Below, in pieces: positions 25,312 through 33,423 of a stretch of 64,000 bases of DNA; the first letter of the stretch is position 1; every line of letters starts with the position of its first letter. The stretch comes from Kitasatospora sp. MMS16-BH015. GTDB taxonomy: Bacteria; Actinomycetota; Actinomycetes; Streptomycetales; Streptomycetaceae. Location of the stretch: contig NZ_CP025394.1 of NCBI RefSeq assembly GCF_002943525.1, positions 7,207,001 to 7,271,000 of the forward strand, in the 5' to 3' direction. A model generated the notes under the pieces. The model was not told the DNA's origin. It searched no databases and saw nothing but the letters and a program-made list of their open reading frames with translations. Made by a program: the position numbers and the translations under genes.

Positions 25312-25998
25312 GTGGATGAGCAGCTGCGGGATGGGCAAGGCACGGCGGGGCCGGTTCGGGTACTGATCGTCGACGATCACCCCCTGTTCCGGGAGGGGCT
25401 GAAGGCGGCGCTGGAGAGCGCCGAGGGGGTGAGCGTGGTGGGGGAGGCCGAGACGGTGGCCGTCGTCGCGGAGGCGGTGGCGCAGAGCCGGCCCGACGTG
25501 GTGGTGATGGACCTGACGCTGCCGGACGGTTCGGGGCTGGACGCCACCCGGCGGATGGCCGAGCAGGGGCCGGCGGCGCCGCCGGTGCTGATGCTGACCA
25601 TGGCGGACGACGACGGCAGCCTGCTGGCCGCGCTGCAGGCGGGCGCCCGGGGCTACCTGGTCAAGGGGGCCGGGCGGGACGAGGTGCTGCACGCGGTGCG
25701 GACGGTCGCCGCCGGCGGGGCGGTGTTCGGGGCCGAGATCGCCGGGCGGATCACCGCGCTGCTGGCCGGCACCAAGCTGCGCGAGGCCGGGCAGCTCTTC
25801 CCCTCGCTGACGGCCCGCGAGGCGGAGGTGCTGGCGCTGGTCGCCCGGGGCTTCGACAACCACCGGATCGCCCGCGAGCTGGTGGTGGCCGAGAAGACCG
25901 TGCGCAACCACGTGACCCACATCTTCGAGAAGCTGCACGTGGCCACCCGCGCCGAGGCGGTGGCCCGGGCCCGCGACATGGGCCTCGGCGAGGAGTGA
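25312..25998 (+). CDS. NarL/LuxR-type response regulator
   Basis: 228 residues. The receiver domain (about 10-130) has VLIVDDHPLF (acidic pair), VVVMDLTLPDGSG (phospho-acceptor Asp), MLTMADD and GYLVKGA (Lys). The C-terminal LuxR HTH (about 165-225) is LTAREAEVLALVARGFDNHRIARELVVAEKTVRNHVTHIFEKL. The recognition helix AEKTVRNHV keeps the Lys and Asn that in Mycobacterium DosR (AEKTVKNYV) contact GGGAC. Start is GTG at 25312 with little leader; it may be leaderless. The partner kinase begins 107 nt downstream, with a copy of the shared element between them. It is the best candidate in the window to bind the 33-bp elements. Confidence 0.92.
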   Translation: MDEQLRDGQGTAGPVRVLIVDDHPLFREGLKAALESAEGVSVVGEAETVAVVAEAVAQSRPDVVVMDLTLPDGSGLDATRRMAEQGPAAPPVLMLTMADDDGSLLAALQAGARGYLVKGAGRDEVLHAVRTVAAGGAVFGAEIAGRITALLAGTKLREAGQLFPSLTAREAEVLALVARGFDNHRIARELVVAEKTVRNHVTHIFEKLHVATRAEAVARARDMGLGEE

Positions 25999-26028
25999 AC
26001 CCCGGCGCCGCGGGGGCGGCGGCAGGAC

Positions 26029-26061
26029 GGGACTCCAGGCCCTCGCCCCTGGGACGGCGGG
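26029..26061 (+). promoter_or_regulatory. Shared 33-bp DosR-like element, copy F (histidine kinase)
   Basis: GGGACTCCAGGCCC followed by TCGCCCCTGGGAC and GGCGGG, ending 43 nt before the kinase ATG. The centre differs from other copies but both GGGAC half-sites and their 22-bp period are kept, and the last six bases equal copy B. Confidence 0.65.
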
Positions 26062-26104
26062 CGCAGCAGCATGGCGTCCACAGCCCGGCCACAGGAGGGT
26101 CCCC

Positions 26105-28213
26105 ATGAGCCAGACCGCGCCGTTCCGCGAGTCCGTCGCCACCCCGAGCGGGCGGGCGGCGCCCGTCCTGCGACAGCGGCTGGCCCTGGCCGCCTGCGGG
26201 TTGACCCAGCTGAGCGGGTTGGCCTGGGCGGTGATGGCGCTCTCCCACCCGCACGCCGAGGTGAGCTTCTTCTACACGTACTTCGGCGGGCTGCTCGCGC
26301 TGGCGATGTGCTTCTCGCTGGTCGGCGCCTCGCTGGTGATCCGCCGCAAGGCGGCCGGGCTCGGCGTGGTCTTCCTGGTCGACGGCCTGCTGGAGGCCGT
26401 CACCCTGGCGGCCACCCTTGGGGCAGCGCTGACCGGGGCCGACGGCCTGGTGCTGGACGTGCTCACGGCGGTGGCGGTGGTCTTCTGGATCGCCAACAAC
26501 TTCCTGATGATGGCCCTGCCGCTCTGGCTGCCCGACGGCCGGCTGCCGGGCGGCCTGCTCGGGCGGGGCCTGGTCGCGCTGACCGGGCTGGCCGCCGTGC
26601 TGCTCGGGTACTTCACGGCGGCCGGGTACCCGATCTGGTTCGTGGTGGACAACCCGCTGGCCCACGGGGTCTGGGGCGAGCTGGAGGACGGCCTGACCCA
26701 CCTGCTCGGCGATCCGCACGCCACCGTGCAGATGGCCCAGCACGTGTTCGTGGCCTTCATGGCCGTCAACCTGCTGGTGGCCGTCCTGCGCTGGCGCCGC
26801 TCCACCGGCCCGCACCCGGGGATGGCCGGGGTGCTGGTCGCCTACCTGCTCTGGGCCACCGCCATCACCCTGCCGTACTACCTGGGCGTGGACGGCTGGC
26901 CGCTGGACGTGCTGACCATCCTCGGCCCGGTGCTGGTGGTGCCGCTGCTGGTGCAGGGGTACCTGCGGGACCGCTCGCTGCCGCTGGACCGCTCCACGCT
27001 GCGCTGGCTCGGCGCGTACACCTGCAGCGCGCTGCTCCACCTGCTGGCGGTGGCGCTGGTCTACGTGGTGCACGAGCTGCTGCCGGGGGTGCACTGGGGC
27101 GGCTCGGTCTGGTGGTGGAGCGTGCTCGGGGCGCTCGCGGCCGGGGCGCTGCTGCGGCCCGGGGCCGAGCGGGTGGTGCGCGCGGTGGACCGGTACTTCT
27201 ACGGCGACCGCGCGCAGCCGTACCACGTGGCCCGCGGCCTGGCCGAGCAGCTGCGCCGCACCGTCGACCCGGCCGACGCGCCCCGGCTGCTCTGCGAGAC
27301 GGTGGTCGGCTCGCTCGGCATGCCCGCCGCCGCCGTGCGGGTGGAGGGCCGGGGCGGTCGGCGCGAGCTGGCGGCGCTCGGGCCGGTGGACCGGGTGGCG
27401 GTGGTGCCGGGGGAGAGCTTCCCGCTCAGCTACGAGGGCACCGCGATAGGAGAGCTCTGGGTCAGCCCGCGGGCCGGGCAGAACGCCCTCGACCCGCAGG
27501 ACCGCGAGGTGCTGCAACTGCTCGCCGACCAGGCCTCGCCGGCGATCGCCTCGCTGCGCCTGTACGAGGACCTCCAGGCCAGCCGCAAGCAGCTGGTGCT
27601 GGCCCGGGAGGAGGAGCGACGCCGGCTGCGCCACGACCTGCACGACGGGCTGGGCCCGGCGCTCTCGGGCCTGCGGCTCCAGGTGGACGCGGCCCGGGCC
27701 GGGCTGTCCGGGCCCGCCGGGCAGACCCTCGCCTCCGCCTCGGCAGGCATCGGGCTGGCCATCACCGAGCTGCGCCGGATCACCGACGGGCTGGCCCCGG
27801 CCGCGCTGGGCAGCGAGGGCCTGGGCGGGGCGCTGCGCCAGCTGGCCGAGCGGCTGAACGCCAGCTCGGTGCGGATCGCGCTGGACCTCGCCCCCGACCC
27901 GCTGCCGCCGCTGCCCGCCGCCGTGGAGGTGGCGGTCTACCGGATCAGCGGCGAGGCGCTCAACAACGTGGTGCGGCACTCGGGCGCCACCGACGTGCGG
28001 CTGGTGGTCCGGGTGGACGAGCAGGACGTCACGGTGGAGGCCCAGGACAACGGCGCCGGCTTCCCCGGCCACACCGACGGCGCGGGGGTGGGCCTGCGCT
28101 CGATGGCCGAGCGGGCCGAGGAGCTGGGCGGCAGCTTCAGCGCCGCCAACGACCTCAAGGGCGCGGTGGTCCGCGCCGTCTTCCCCCGGCCGAACGCCCT
28201 GCAGGAGGGCTGA
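26105..28213 (+). CDS. Multi-membrane-spanning sensor histidine kinase (HisKA_3)
   Basis: 702 residues. The N-terminal third (about 15-340) holds about nine to ten hydrophobic segments (for example LAMCFSLVGASLVI, LTGLAAVLLGYFTAAGY, VLGALAAGALL). A GAF-like part follows (about 375-490, CETVVGSLGMPAAAVRV, LQLLADQASPAIASLRLYEDL). The dimerisation box is EEERRRLRHDLHDGLGPALSG with phospho-acceptor His. The HATPase has GEALNNVVRHSGAT (N box), DNGAGF (G1) and GVGLRSMAERAEELGG (G2). This is the NarX/DegS/DesK-like class that pairs with NarL regulators such as the upstream gene. The signal may be membrane, redox or small-molecule derived. AGGAGGG precedes the ATG. Confidence 0.93.
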   Translation: MSQTAPFRESVATPSGRAAPVLRQRLALAACGLTQLSGLAWAVMALSHPHAEVSFFYTYFGGLLALAMCFSLVGASLVIRRKAAGLGVVFLVDGLLEAVTLAATLGAALTGADGLVLDVLTAVAVVFWIANNFLMMALPLWLPDGRLPGGLLGRGLVALTGLAAVLLGYFTAAGYPIWFVVDNPLAHGVWGELEDGLTHLLGDPHATVQMAQHVFVAFMAVNLLVAVLRWRRSTGPHPGMAGVLVAYLLWATAITLPYYLGVDGWPLDVLTILGPVLVVPLLVQGYLRDRSLPLDRSTLRWLGAYTCSALLHLLAVALVYVVHELLPGVHWGGSVWWWSVLGALAAGALLRPGAERVVRAVDRYFYGDRAQPYHVARGLAEQLRRTVDPADAPRLLCETVVGSLGMPAAAVRVEGRGGRRELAALGPVDRVAVVPGESFPLSYEGTAIGELWVSPRAGQNALDPQDREVLQLLADQASPAIASLRLYEDLQASRKQLVLAREEERRRLRHDLHDGLGPALSGLRLQVDAARAGLSGPAGQTLASASAGIGLAITELRRITDGLAPAALGSEGLGGALRQLAERLNASSVRIALDLAPDPLPPLPAAVEVAVYRISGEALNNVVRHSGATDVRLVVRVDEQDVTVEAQDNGAGFPGHTDGAGVGLRSMAERAEELGGSFSAANDLKGAVVRAVFPRPNALQEG

Positions 28214-28264
28214 GCCGACGGTCCCGCGCGGGCGGGCTGAGCCGATGGTCCCGCGCCGGAAGTC

Positions 28265-28297
28265 GGGACTCCGGGCTCATGTGGCCGGGACGGTACC
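28265..28297 (+). promoter_or_regulatory. Shared 33-bp DosR-like element, copy D (small repeat protein)
   Basis: GGGACTCCGGGCTC followed by ATGTGGCCGGGAC and GGTACC, ending 56 nt before the ATG at 28354. The first seven bases are the same as in copy F. Confidence 0.7.
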
Positions 28298-28353
28298 GGG
28301 TCGATAGTCGATACATCGAGCAGTCGACACCTCGGAACCAAGGAGGAGACGAG

Positions 28354-28602
28354 ATGGCCGCGATATCAGCCCGCAAGGGCGCGGTGGTGGCCGGCGCACT
28401 GGCCGTCGCCGGTGCGGCGGTGACCTGGGTGCGCACCCGCCTCGGGGCGAACTGCCTGGTGGCGGAGCCCGCGGGCACCAGCGTCCCGCCGCCGCCGACG
28501 CAGGGGTTCGCGGAGCCGCCCGGCACCAGCGTCCCCCCGCCGCCCAAACACGGAGCGGTCCAGCCGATGGGGACCAGCGTGCCCCCGCCGCCCCACCACT
28601 GA
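28354..28602 (+). CDS. 82-residue protein with three P-x-GTSVPPPP repeats
   Basis: Small protein: MAAISARKGAVVAGALAVAGAAVTWVR at the N-terminus forms one hydrophobic helix with basic flanks, a membrane anchor or uncleaved signal. It is followed by three repeats of about 18 residues: EPAGTSVPPPPTQG, EPPGTSVPPPPKHG and QPMGTSVPPPPHH. The ATG is 6 nt after AAGGAGGAG, a very strong Shine-Dalgarno. It is a single gene ahead of a bidirectional terminator with its own copy of the shared element. Polyproline clusters would favour EF-P-dependent translation or SH3-like binding. I do not recognise a family; the strong ribosome site and regulation argue it is real. Confidence 0.75.
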   Translation: MAAISARKGAVVAGALAVAGAAVTWVRTRLGANCLVAEPAGTSVPPPPTQGFAEPPGTSVPPPPKHGAVQPMGTSVPPPPHH

Positions 28603-28625
28603 CCCGCACTGGAAGCCCACCCGTC

Positions 28626-28655
28626 CCGAGGCCGGAGCCGCCGCTCCGGCCTCGG
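28626..28655. terminator. Bidirectional hairpin terminator
   Basis: Perfect 13-bp inverted repeat (CCGAGGCCGGAGC and complement) with a 4-nt loop between convergent genes. Confidence 0.8.
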
Positions 28656-28672
28656 CCTCGTCCTGCCTGGGG

Positions 28673-29635
28673 TCAGAGCCCGACCCGGACGGTGCGGCTG
28701 CCGGGGCGGAAGCGAGCGAAGGACTGGTGCCAGGCGTCCTGCGGCCAGAGGTAGGAGACGCTGCCCTCGGCCGGGCGGTAGGCGGCGGTGTAGAGGGTGC
28801 CGAAGCCCTGGTCGTACTGGGTGCGGTAGAGCGGCCGGCGGGCCAGCGCGGCCAGCACGGTGGCCACCGGATCGTCCCCCGGCTCGGCCCGGGCGGCGCG
28901 CAGCGCGGTGAGCCGGGCCCTGGTCTGGGTGAACCGCTCGGTGGCCTCGTTGACCCGGCCGTGCTGGTGGTTGGTGGTGCAGATCTCGGCCACCGGGGTG
29001 GCCGGGATGTCCGGGCCGATGTGCACGGTGAGCGCCTGCTCGCCGTCGACCAGGGTGAGGTTCTGCACGGTGGCGGCGGGCAGCCGCTCCAGTGCCTTGA
29101 CCGCCTCGGCCACGCTCGCGCAGGTCTCCAACAGGTAGCGGACGATCATCATCACGCTGAACCCGCGCCCGTGCTCGGTGCGCCCGCCGAAGGTCAGCGA
29201 GACGGCCAGCCCGGCGTCGTTCATGCCGTCCAACAGGCCCCAGAGCAGCTCGGACATGCCGATCACCGGCCGCAGGAAGGTGCTGGAGAGGACCGTCCGG
29301 CAGGCGTAGCGCGGGTCGAAGTCGTAGGTGCGCAGCAGCTGGCCGGCCACGGCGGTCTGCGAGCAGTTGGCGAAGAACGGTCTCAGCCCGGTGTGGGTGA
29401 GCAGTTCGGCCCCGCCGGGCCGGTCCAGCTGTTCGGCCAACCGGTCGAGCTGGGGCAGGAGTTCGGGCATGTGCCGGGCGAAGAGCGCCCGGCCGGCGGC
29501 GGCTCCGGCCGGGGTGCGGGATTCGGCGGCGAGCCAGCGCTCGGCCTCGGGCCAGCGGGCCTGGGCGGTGGCCGCCCAGCGGCCGTCCGTGCCGTCTCCG
29601 GCCTCGACGGCGTGGAACTCCAGTTCGGCAAGCAC
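28673..29635 (-). CDS. C45 peptidase / acyl-CoA:6-APA acyltransferase-like Ntn hydrolase
   Basis: 320 residues with the GTG at 29635, chosen because GGAGGG lies 12 nt upstream. The longer TTG version at 29707 has no such site. The fold resembles AAT-type Ntn hydrolases: FFANCSQTAVAG carries the probable N-terminal nucleophile Cys, preceded by the segment that would be cleaved. VIGMSELLWGLLDGMNDAGLAVSLTFGG is the conserved core, with TTNHQH downstream. These enzymes hydrolyse or transfer acyl groups on amides. Natural substrate is unknown. It is convergent with the small repeat protein and not part of an evident operon. Confidence 0.78.
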   Translation of the reverse strand: MLAELEFHAVEAGDGTDGRWAATAQARWPEAERWLAAESRTPAGAAAGRALFARHMPELLPQLDRLAEQLDRPGGAELLTHTGLRPFFANCSQTAVAGQLLRTYDFDPRYACRTVLSSTFLRPVIGMSELLWGLLDGMNDAGLAVSLTFGGRTEHGRGFSVMMIVRYLLETCASVAEAVKALERLPAATVQNLTLVDGEQALTVHIGPDIPATPVAEICTTNHQHGRVNEATERFTQTRARLTALRAARAEPGDDPVATVLAALARRPLYRTQYDQGFGTLYTAAYRPAEGSVSYLWPQDAWHQSFARFRPGSRTVRVGL

Positions 29636-29753
29636 GGTGGTACGGCCCCCTCCGACGGCGATGGCGAATGCCGCGCAGCCTACGGCCCAGGTGACCGGAT
29701 TTTCCAATCACCCAGGCCAGTTGACGGTACGTCAGGACATGGCCGCCCGGCCG

Positions 29754-31595
29754 TCACATACCGCCGGTCGCCATCCCGCCCATCCCATCCATCCCGCCCA
29801 TGCCGCCCGTGCCGCCGGTCAGGTCGAGCACGGCGCCCGGGGTGACGGTGAAGGGCCGCATCATGCCGTCGTCCTCGTGGTCGAGGATGTGGCAGTGGTA
29901 CATGAACTTGCCGGTCGCTCCGGTGAACTGGCCCGCGATCCGGACGAGTTCACCCGGTGACACCTTGATCACGTCCTTCCAGCCCTGGTCGGCGGGCGGG
30001 ATCGGGGTCTCGGTGCCCCAGGTGACCGGCGAGCCGATCGGGGTGCCGCCGCCCTGGAAGGAGGAGACGTCGCAGACAGCTCGGGTCAGCTCCTGGAAGC
30101 GGATCAGGTGCAGGTGCACCGGGTGCAGCGCCACGCTCAGGTTGACGAAGGTCCACTGCTCCCAGGAGTCCTGCCGCACCCGGAAGTCGAGCCGGTCGTC
30201 GAAGTCGGCCGCCACCCGGCGGTAGGTCCGCACCGGCTGACCGGCCTGCTGGATCTGCACGTAGCCGTCCACCGTGGTTCCGGCGGGCGGGAGTTCGGCG
30301 TCCGGCACCGGCTCCATCTCCCAGAGCTGGAAGACCCCGGCGGTCGAGCGGCCCAGGGCCACCACGCGGTGCTCGTGCTCGGGCAGGGTGTCGTGGGAGA
30401 GGCGCCGGTAGCTCGGCGAGAGCACCGGGGGCAGGGTGAAGGGGTCAGGTTCGGGCTCCGGGGTGGCGCTCACCCGGAACTCCAGCACCTCCGGGTCGGG
30501 CAGCCGGTTGGCCGGGTCGGGCACCCCGACCGGGTCGGTGTCGCCGATCGGCTGGCCGTCGTAGGGCTGCGGGGCGGAGTTGACCAGCCGCAGCCGGCGG
30601 CCGGCCAGCGCGCGGAAGTCGATCAGGAGGTCGGCCCGTTCGGCGGCGGCCAAGGTCAGCCCCTGGGCCGGGAGTTCGGCCGGGGCGCCGAGCAGGCCGC
30701 CGTCGGTGCCGATCTGCCGGCAGATGCCGGGCACCCGCTGGTTCTCCTCGTCCACCAGGTGCAGCCGGAAGGCCCGCGAGCTGGAGGCGTTCAGCACCCG
30801 GAACCGGTACCAGCGGGCCCGCACCTCCAGGTGCGGCCAGATCGCGCCGTTGACCAGGGTGTACCGCCCGGCGAAGGGCAGCGGGCCGACGGTCTTGAAG
30901 AGCAGCTGCCCGGTCAGCGCGCCGTCGGCGTCGGTGGCCAGATTGCGGTCGCAGAGCACCAGCGGCACCTCGAACTCGTCGGCGGGCAGCCCGAGCGCGT
31001 CCTCCTCCTCGTCCCGGACGAGGTAGAGGCCGGCCAGCCCGGCGTTGACGTTCAGCCGGGTGATGCCCATCGCGTGGTCGTGGTACCAGAGTGCGGTGGC
31101 CGCCTGGTCGTTCGGGTACTCGGCGAGCTGCGACTCACCGGTGAGCACCCCGTTGTCCGTCCAGCCGTCGTGCCCGCCGCCGGTCACCCCACCGTGCAGG
31201 TGGGTGACCGTCCAGGCGGGCAGCGCGGCGGCCTTGGCGTCGACCAGCGTGGGGTCCAGGCCGGGGGAGTTCTCGGCCGGCGGCTGGGCGATGGCGGCCA
31301 GCCGGCCCACCTGGGCCGGGTACGGGGTGCTGAGCTGGTTCTGCCAGGCCACCCGCAGCCGCTGCCCGCGCCGCACCTCGATGGTGGGCCCGGGGAAGCT
31401 GCCCTCGTAGGTCCAGAGCGGGGTGGGCGGCAGCTCGGAGTGCAGCCGCTGCTCGGCGGGCAGCAGCCGCACCGTCAGCTCGGTGCCCGGCCGGAGCACC
31501 GGCGGTACGGGCAGCGGATCGGCGAACTTGGTCAGCTCGGTGGTGACAGCGGTGACGGTGGTGACAGCGGTGGCGGTCGGGGCAGGTGCGGTCAT
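29754..31595 (-). CDS. Multicopper oxidase (CotA/bilirubin-oxidase-like) with Met-rich tail
   Basis: 613 residues, three cupredoxin domains. Copper motifs: THLHGGVTGGGHDG and LWYHDHAMGITR in domain 1; HPVHLHLIRFQ and MYHCHILDHEDDGMMRPF in domain 3, with Cys-His coordinating type 1 copper and Met as axial ligand. No signal peptide is apparent, as in spore-coat CotA. The C-terminus adds a Met/Gly repeat (GGMGGMDGMGGM), possibly extra copper binding. AGGAAG precedes the ATG at 31595, and copy E of the shared element lies 50 nt upstream, linking it to the cyclitol cluster's promoters. Could oxidise phenols, metals or pigments. Confidence 0.93.
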   Translation of the reverse strand: MTAPAPTATAVTTVTAVTTELTKFADPLPVPPVLRPGTELTVRLLPAEQRLHSELPPTPLWTYEGSFPGPTIEVRRGQRLRVAWQNQLSTPYPAQVGRLAAIAQPPAENSPGLDPTLVDAKAAALPAWTVTHLHGGVTGGGHDGWTDNGVLTGESQLAEYPNDQAATALWYHDHAMGITRLNVNAGLAGLYLVRDEEEDALGLPADEFEVPLVLCDRNLATDADGALTGQLLFKTVGPLPFAGRYTLVNGAIWPHLEVRARWYRFRVLNASSSRAFRLHLVDEENQRVPGICRQIGTDGGLLGAPAELPAQGLTLAAAERADLLIDFRALAGRRLRLVNSAPQPYDGQPIGDTDPVGVPDPANRLPDPEVLEFRVSATPEPEPDPFTLPPVLSPSYRRLSHDTLPEHEHRVVALGRSTAGVFQLWEMEPVPDAELPPAGTTVDGYVQIQQAGQPVRTYRRVAADFDDRLDFRVRQDSWEQWTFVNLSVALHPVHLHLIRFQELTRAVCDVSSFQGGGTPIGSPVTWGTETPIPPADQGWKDVIKVSPGELVRIAGQFTGATGKFMYHCHILDHEDDGMMRPFTVTPGAVLDLTGGTGGMGGMDGMGGMATGGM

Positions 31596-31645
31596 GGCGG
31601 GTGACTTCCTGGGCGGTGGTTGTTGCCACCGCCCAGCGTCACGGG

Positions 31646-31678
31646 CCCGGTGTCCCGGCCGCATGAGGCACCGGCCCC
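31646..31678 (-). promoter_or_regulatory. Shared 33-bp DosR-like element, copy E (multicopper oxidase)
   Basis: Read on the minus strand: GGGGCCGGTGCCTC followed by ATGCGGCCGGGAC and ACCGGG. It lies 50 nt before the oxidase ATG. Its 3' 19 bases differ from copy A in only one position. It is just downstream of the stop of the neighbouring acyl-CoA dehydrogenase gene, so the oxidase is its only target. Confidence 0.7.
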
Positions 31679-31691
31679 GGAGTGCTACGCC

Positions 31692-33401
31692 TTACGGCTG
31701 CATCTCGTACGCGCCGGAGAGCGCCTCGACCTTCGCCCAGACCCGCGCGGTGCGCTCGGCGTCGGCGACGGGGCGGCGCACCTGGGAGAGGGCCCAGGCG
31801 GCCTGCTCCTCGGTGGTGGAGGTCTTGCCGTGCAGCTCGGTGGCGTGGGCGGAGAAGTCGCGGACCAGGAAGTCGAAGATCTGGTCCAGGGTGTCCGCGT
31901 CCAGGCCGGTCAGCTCGGCCTGCTCGAGCACCAGCTGGCCGTAGACCACCAGGGCGAAGAGCTGGCCGATCTCCAGCAGGAAGTCCAGGTCGGCCTGCTG
32001 GGCCTCGCTCGGGGCGTGGGTGAGCAGCAGGGCGCAGAGGCCGTCGGCCTGCTCGCGGAAGCGGGCCACGTTGGCCAGCGAGGCGTGCTTGTCGTAGGCG
32101 GTGCGCCAGTCGTGGAAGCGGATCGCGCCCAGGCCGCGGGCGGGGCCCTGCTGGAAGAGGAAGGCGTCGTCGGCCGCGTCCAGGCGGGTCGGCACCGGCG
32201 CGTACTCGGCCGGGGCGAACAGGTAGTTGGCCATGAACTTGAGGATCAGCGCCAGGTTGACGTGGACGGTGCCCTCCAGCTTCGGCAGGCCGCGGATGTC
32301 GCGGGCGGCCTTGTCGAAGTAGGTGTCCGCCTCGAAGCCCTTGGCCGCGATGACGTCCCACATGAGGTCGATGACCTTCTCGCCCTCGGTGGTGACCTTC
32401 ATCTTGGTCATCGGGTTGAAGAGCAGGTAGCGGCGGTCCTCGGGGGAGGCGGTGCGGAAGTAGTCCACGGCGCGGTCGCTGAACAGCTTCATCGCGATCA
32501 GGCGGGCGTAGGCGTCGGTCAACTCCCGGCGCACGTGCGGGAAGTCGGTGACCTTCTGGCCGTAGAGCTCGCGGTTGTGGGCGTGCGTGATCGCCTCGTA
32601 CATCGCGTGCTCGCAGATGCCGATCGAGGCGGTGCAGAGGTTGAACTTGCCGACGTTGACGGTGTTCAGCGCGGCGGAGAAGGCCTCCTTGCCGGTGTGC
32701 AGCACGTCCTCGGCCCGGACGGGGTACTCCTCCAGGCGGAACTCGCTGACGTACATCTGCGCGTTCACCACGTTCTTCACCAGGTGGTACGCCTCGTGGC
32801 GGCTGTCGGCGGCGAAGAAGACGTAGCCCTCGGGGCCCTCCACGTCGGAGCGGCGGCCGAAGACGGAGACCAGGCCGGCCACGTTGCCGTTGCCGATGTA
32901 GTACTTGGAGCCGGTGGCGGTGAAGCCGCCGTTGCCGTCCGGGGTGAGGATCATGTCGGTGGAGTAGATGTCGGCGCCGTGGCTGCGCTCGGAGAGACCG
33001 AAGGCCATCACGTGACCCTCCGTCAGGAGCTGGGCCGCGCGGGCCCGGACGGCCTCGTTCTCGCTCTGCCAGACCGGGCCGAGGCCCAGGATGGTGACCT
33101 GCCAGGTGTACCAGTAGCCCAGGCCGTAGAAGCCGAGGATCTCGTTCAGCTCGGCGATCCGCGCGGTGTCCCAGCGCTTGGACTCGTCGCCCGCGGCGTC
33201 GGCGCTCGGGGTCAGGAAGGCGGCGAACAGGCCCTCCTTGGCGGCGAATTCGAGGAAGTCCCCGTACCAGGCGCGGTCGATGTAGGTGTCGATCAGCGCC
33301 TTCTTGCCGCGCGTCTCGAACCAGTCGACGGTGGCGCGCAGCAGCCGGCGGGTCGGCTCGTCGAACTGCTGCGGGTCGTAGTTGCGCGGGTTGAAGAGCA
33401 A
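31692..33401 (-). CDS. Acyl-CoA dehydrogenase/oxidase family flavoprotein
   Basis: 569 residues, longer than standard acyl-CoA dehydrogenases and like the FadE/oxidase-type subgroup. Segments AFGLSERSHGADIYSTDMIL (flavin/substrate loop), ATGSKYYIGNGNVAG, FNLCTASIGICEHAMYEAI and LEGTVHVNLALILKFMANY are typical. The start is TTG at 33401, supported by AGGAG five nt upstream and by the 22-nt distance to PadR, so the two are co-transcribed with PadR first. The role would be alpha,beta-desaturation of an acyl-CoA; chain type unknown. Confidence 0.9.
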   Translation of the reverse strand: MLFNPRNYDPQQFDEPTRRLLRATVDWFETRGKKALIDTYIDRAWYGDFLEFAAKEGLFAAFLTPSADAAGDESKRWDTARIAELNEILGFYGLGYWYTWQVTILGLGPVWQSENEAVRARAAQLLTEGHVMAFGLSERSHGADIYSTDMILTPDGNGGFTATGSKYYIGNGNVAGLVSVFGRRSDVEGPEGYVFFAADSRHEAYHLVKNVVNAQMYVSEFRLEEYPVRAEDVLHTGKEAFSAALNTVNVGKFNLCTASIGICEHAMYEAITHAHNRELYGQKVTDFPHVRRELTDAYARLIAMKLFSDRAVDYFRTASPEDRRYLLFNPMTKMKVTTEGEKVIDLMWDVIAAKGFEADTYFDKAARDIRGLPKLEGTVHVNLALILKFMANYLFAPAEYAPVPTRLDAADDAFLFQQGPARGLGAIRFHDWRTAYDKHASLANVARFREQADGLCALLLTHAPSEAQQADLDFLLEIGQLFALVVYGQLVLEQAELTGLDADTLDQIFDFLVRDFSAHATELHGKTSTTEEQAAWALSQVRRPVADAERTARVWAKVEALSGAYEMQP

Positions 33402-33423
33402 CGGAACTCCTGGTCCTAGAAGG

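Noticed and set aside
26071-28602. Long plus-strand frame overlapping the histidine kinase
   Set aside because: Only the final 83 codons (28354-28602) have an independent ribosome site and a sensible product; the rest is an out-of-frame shadow of the kinase.
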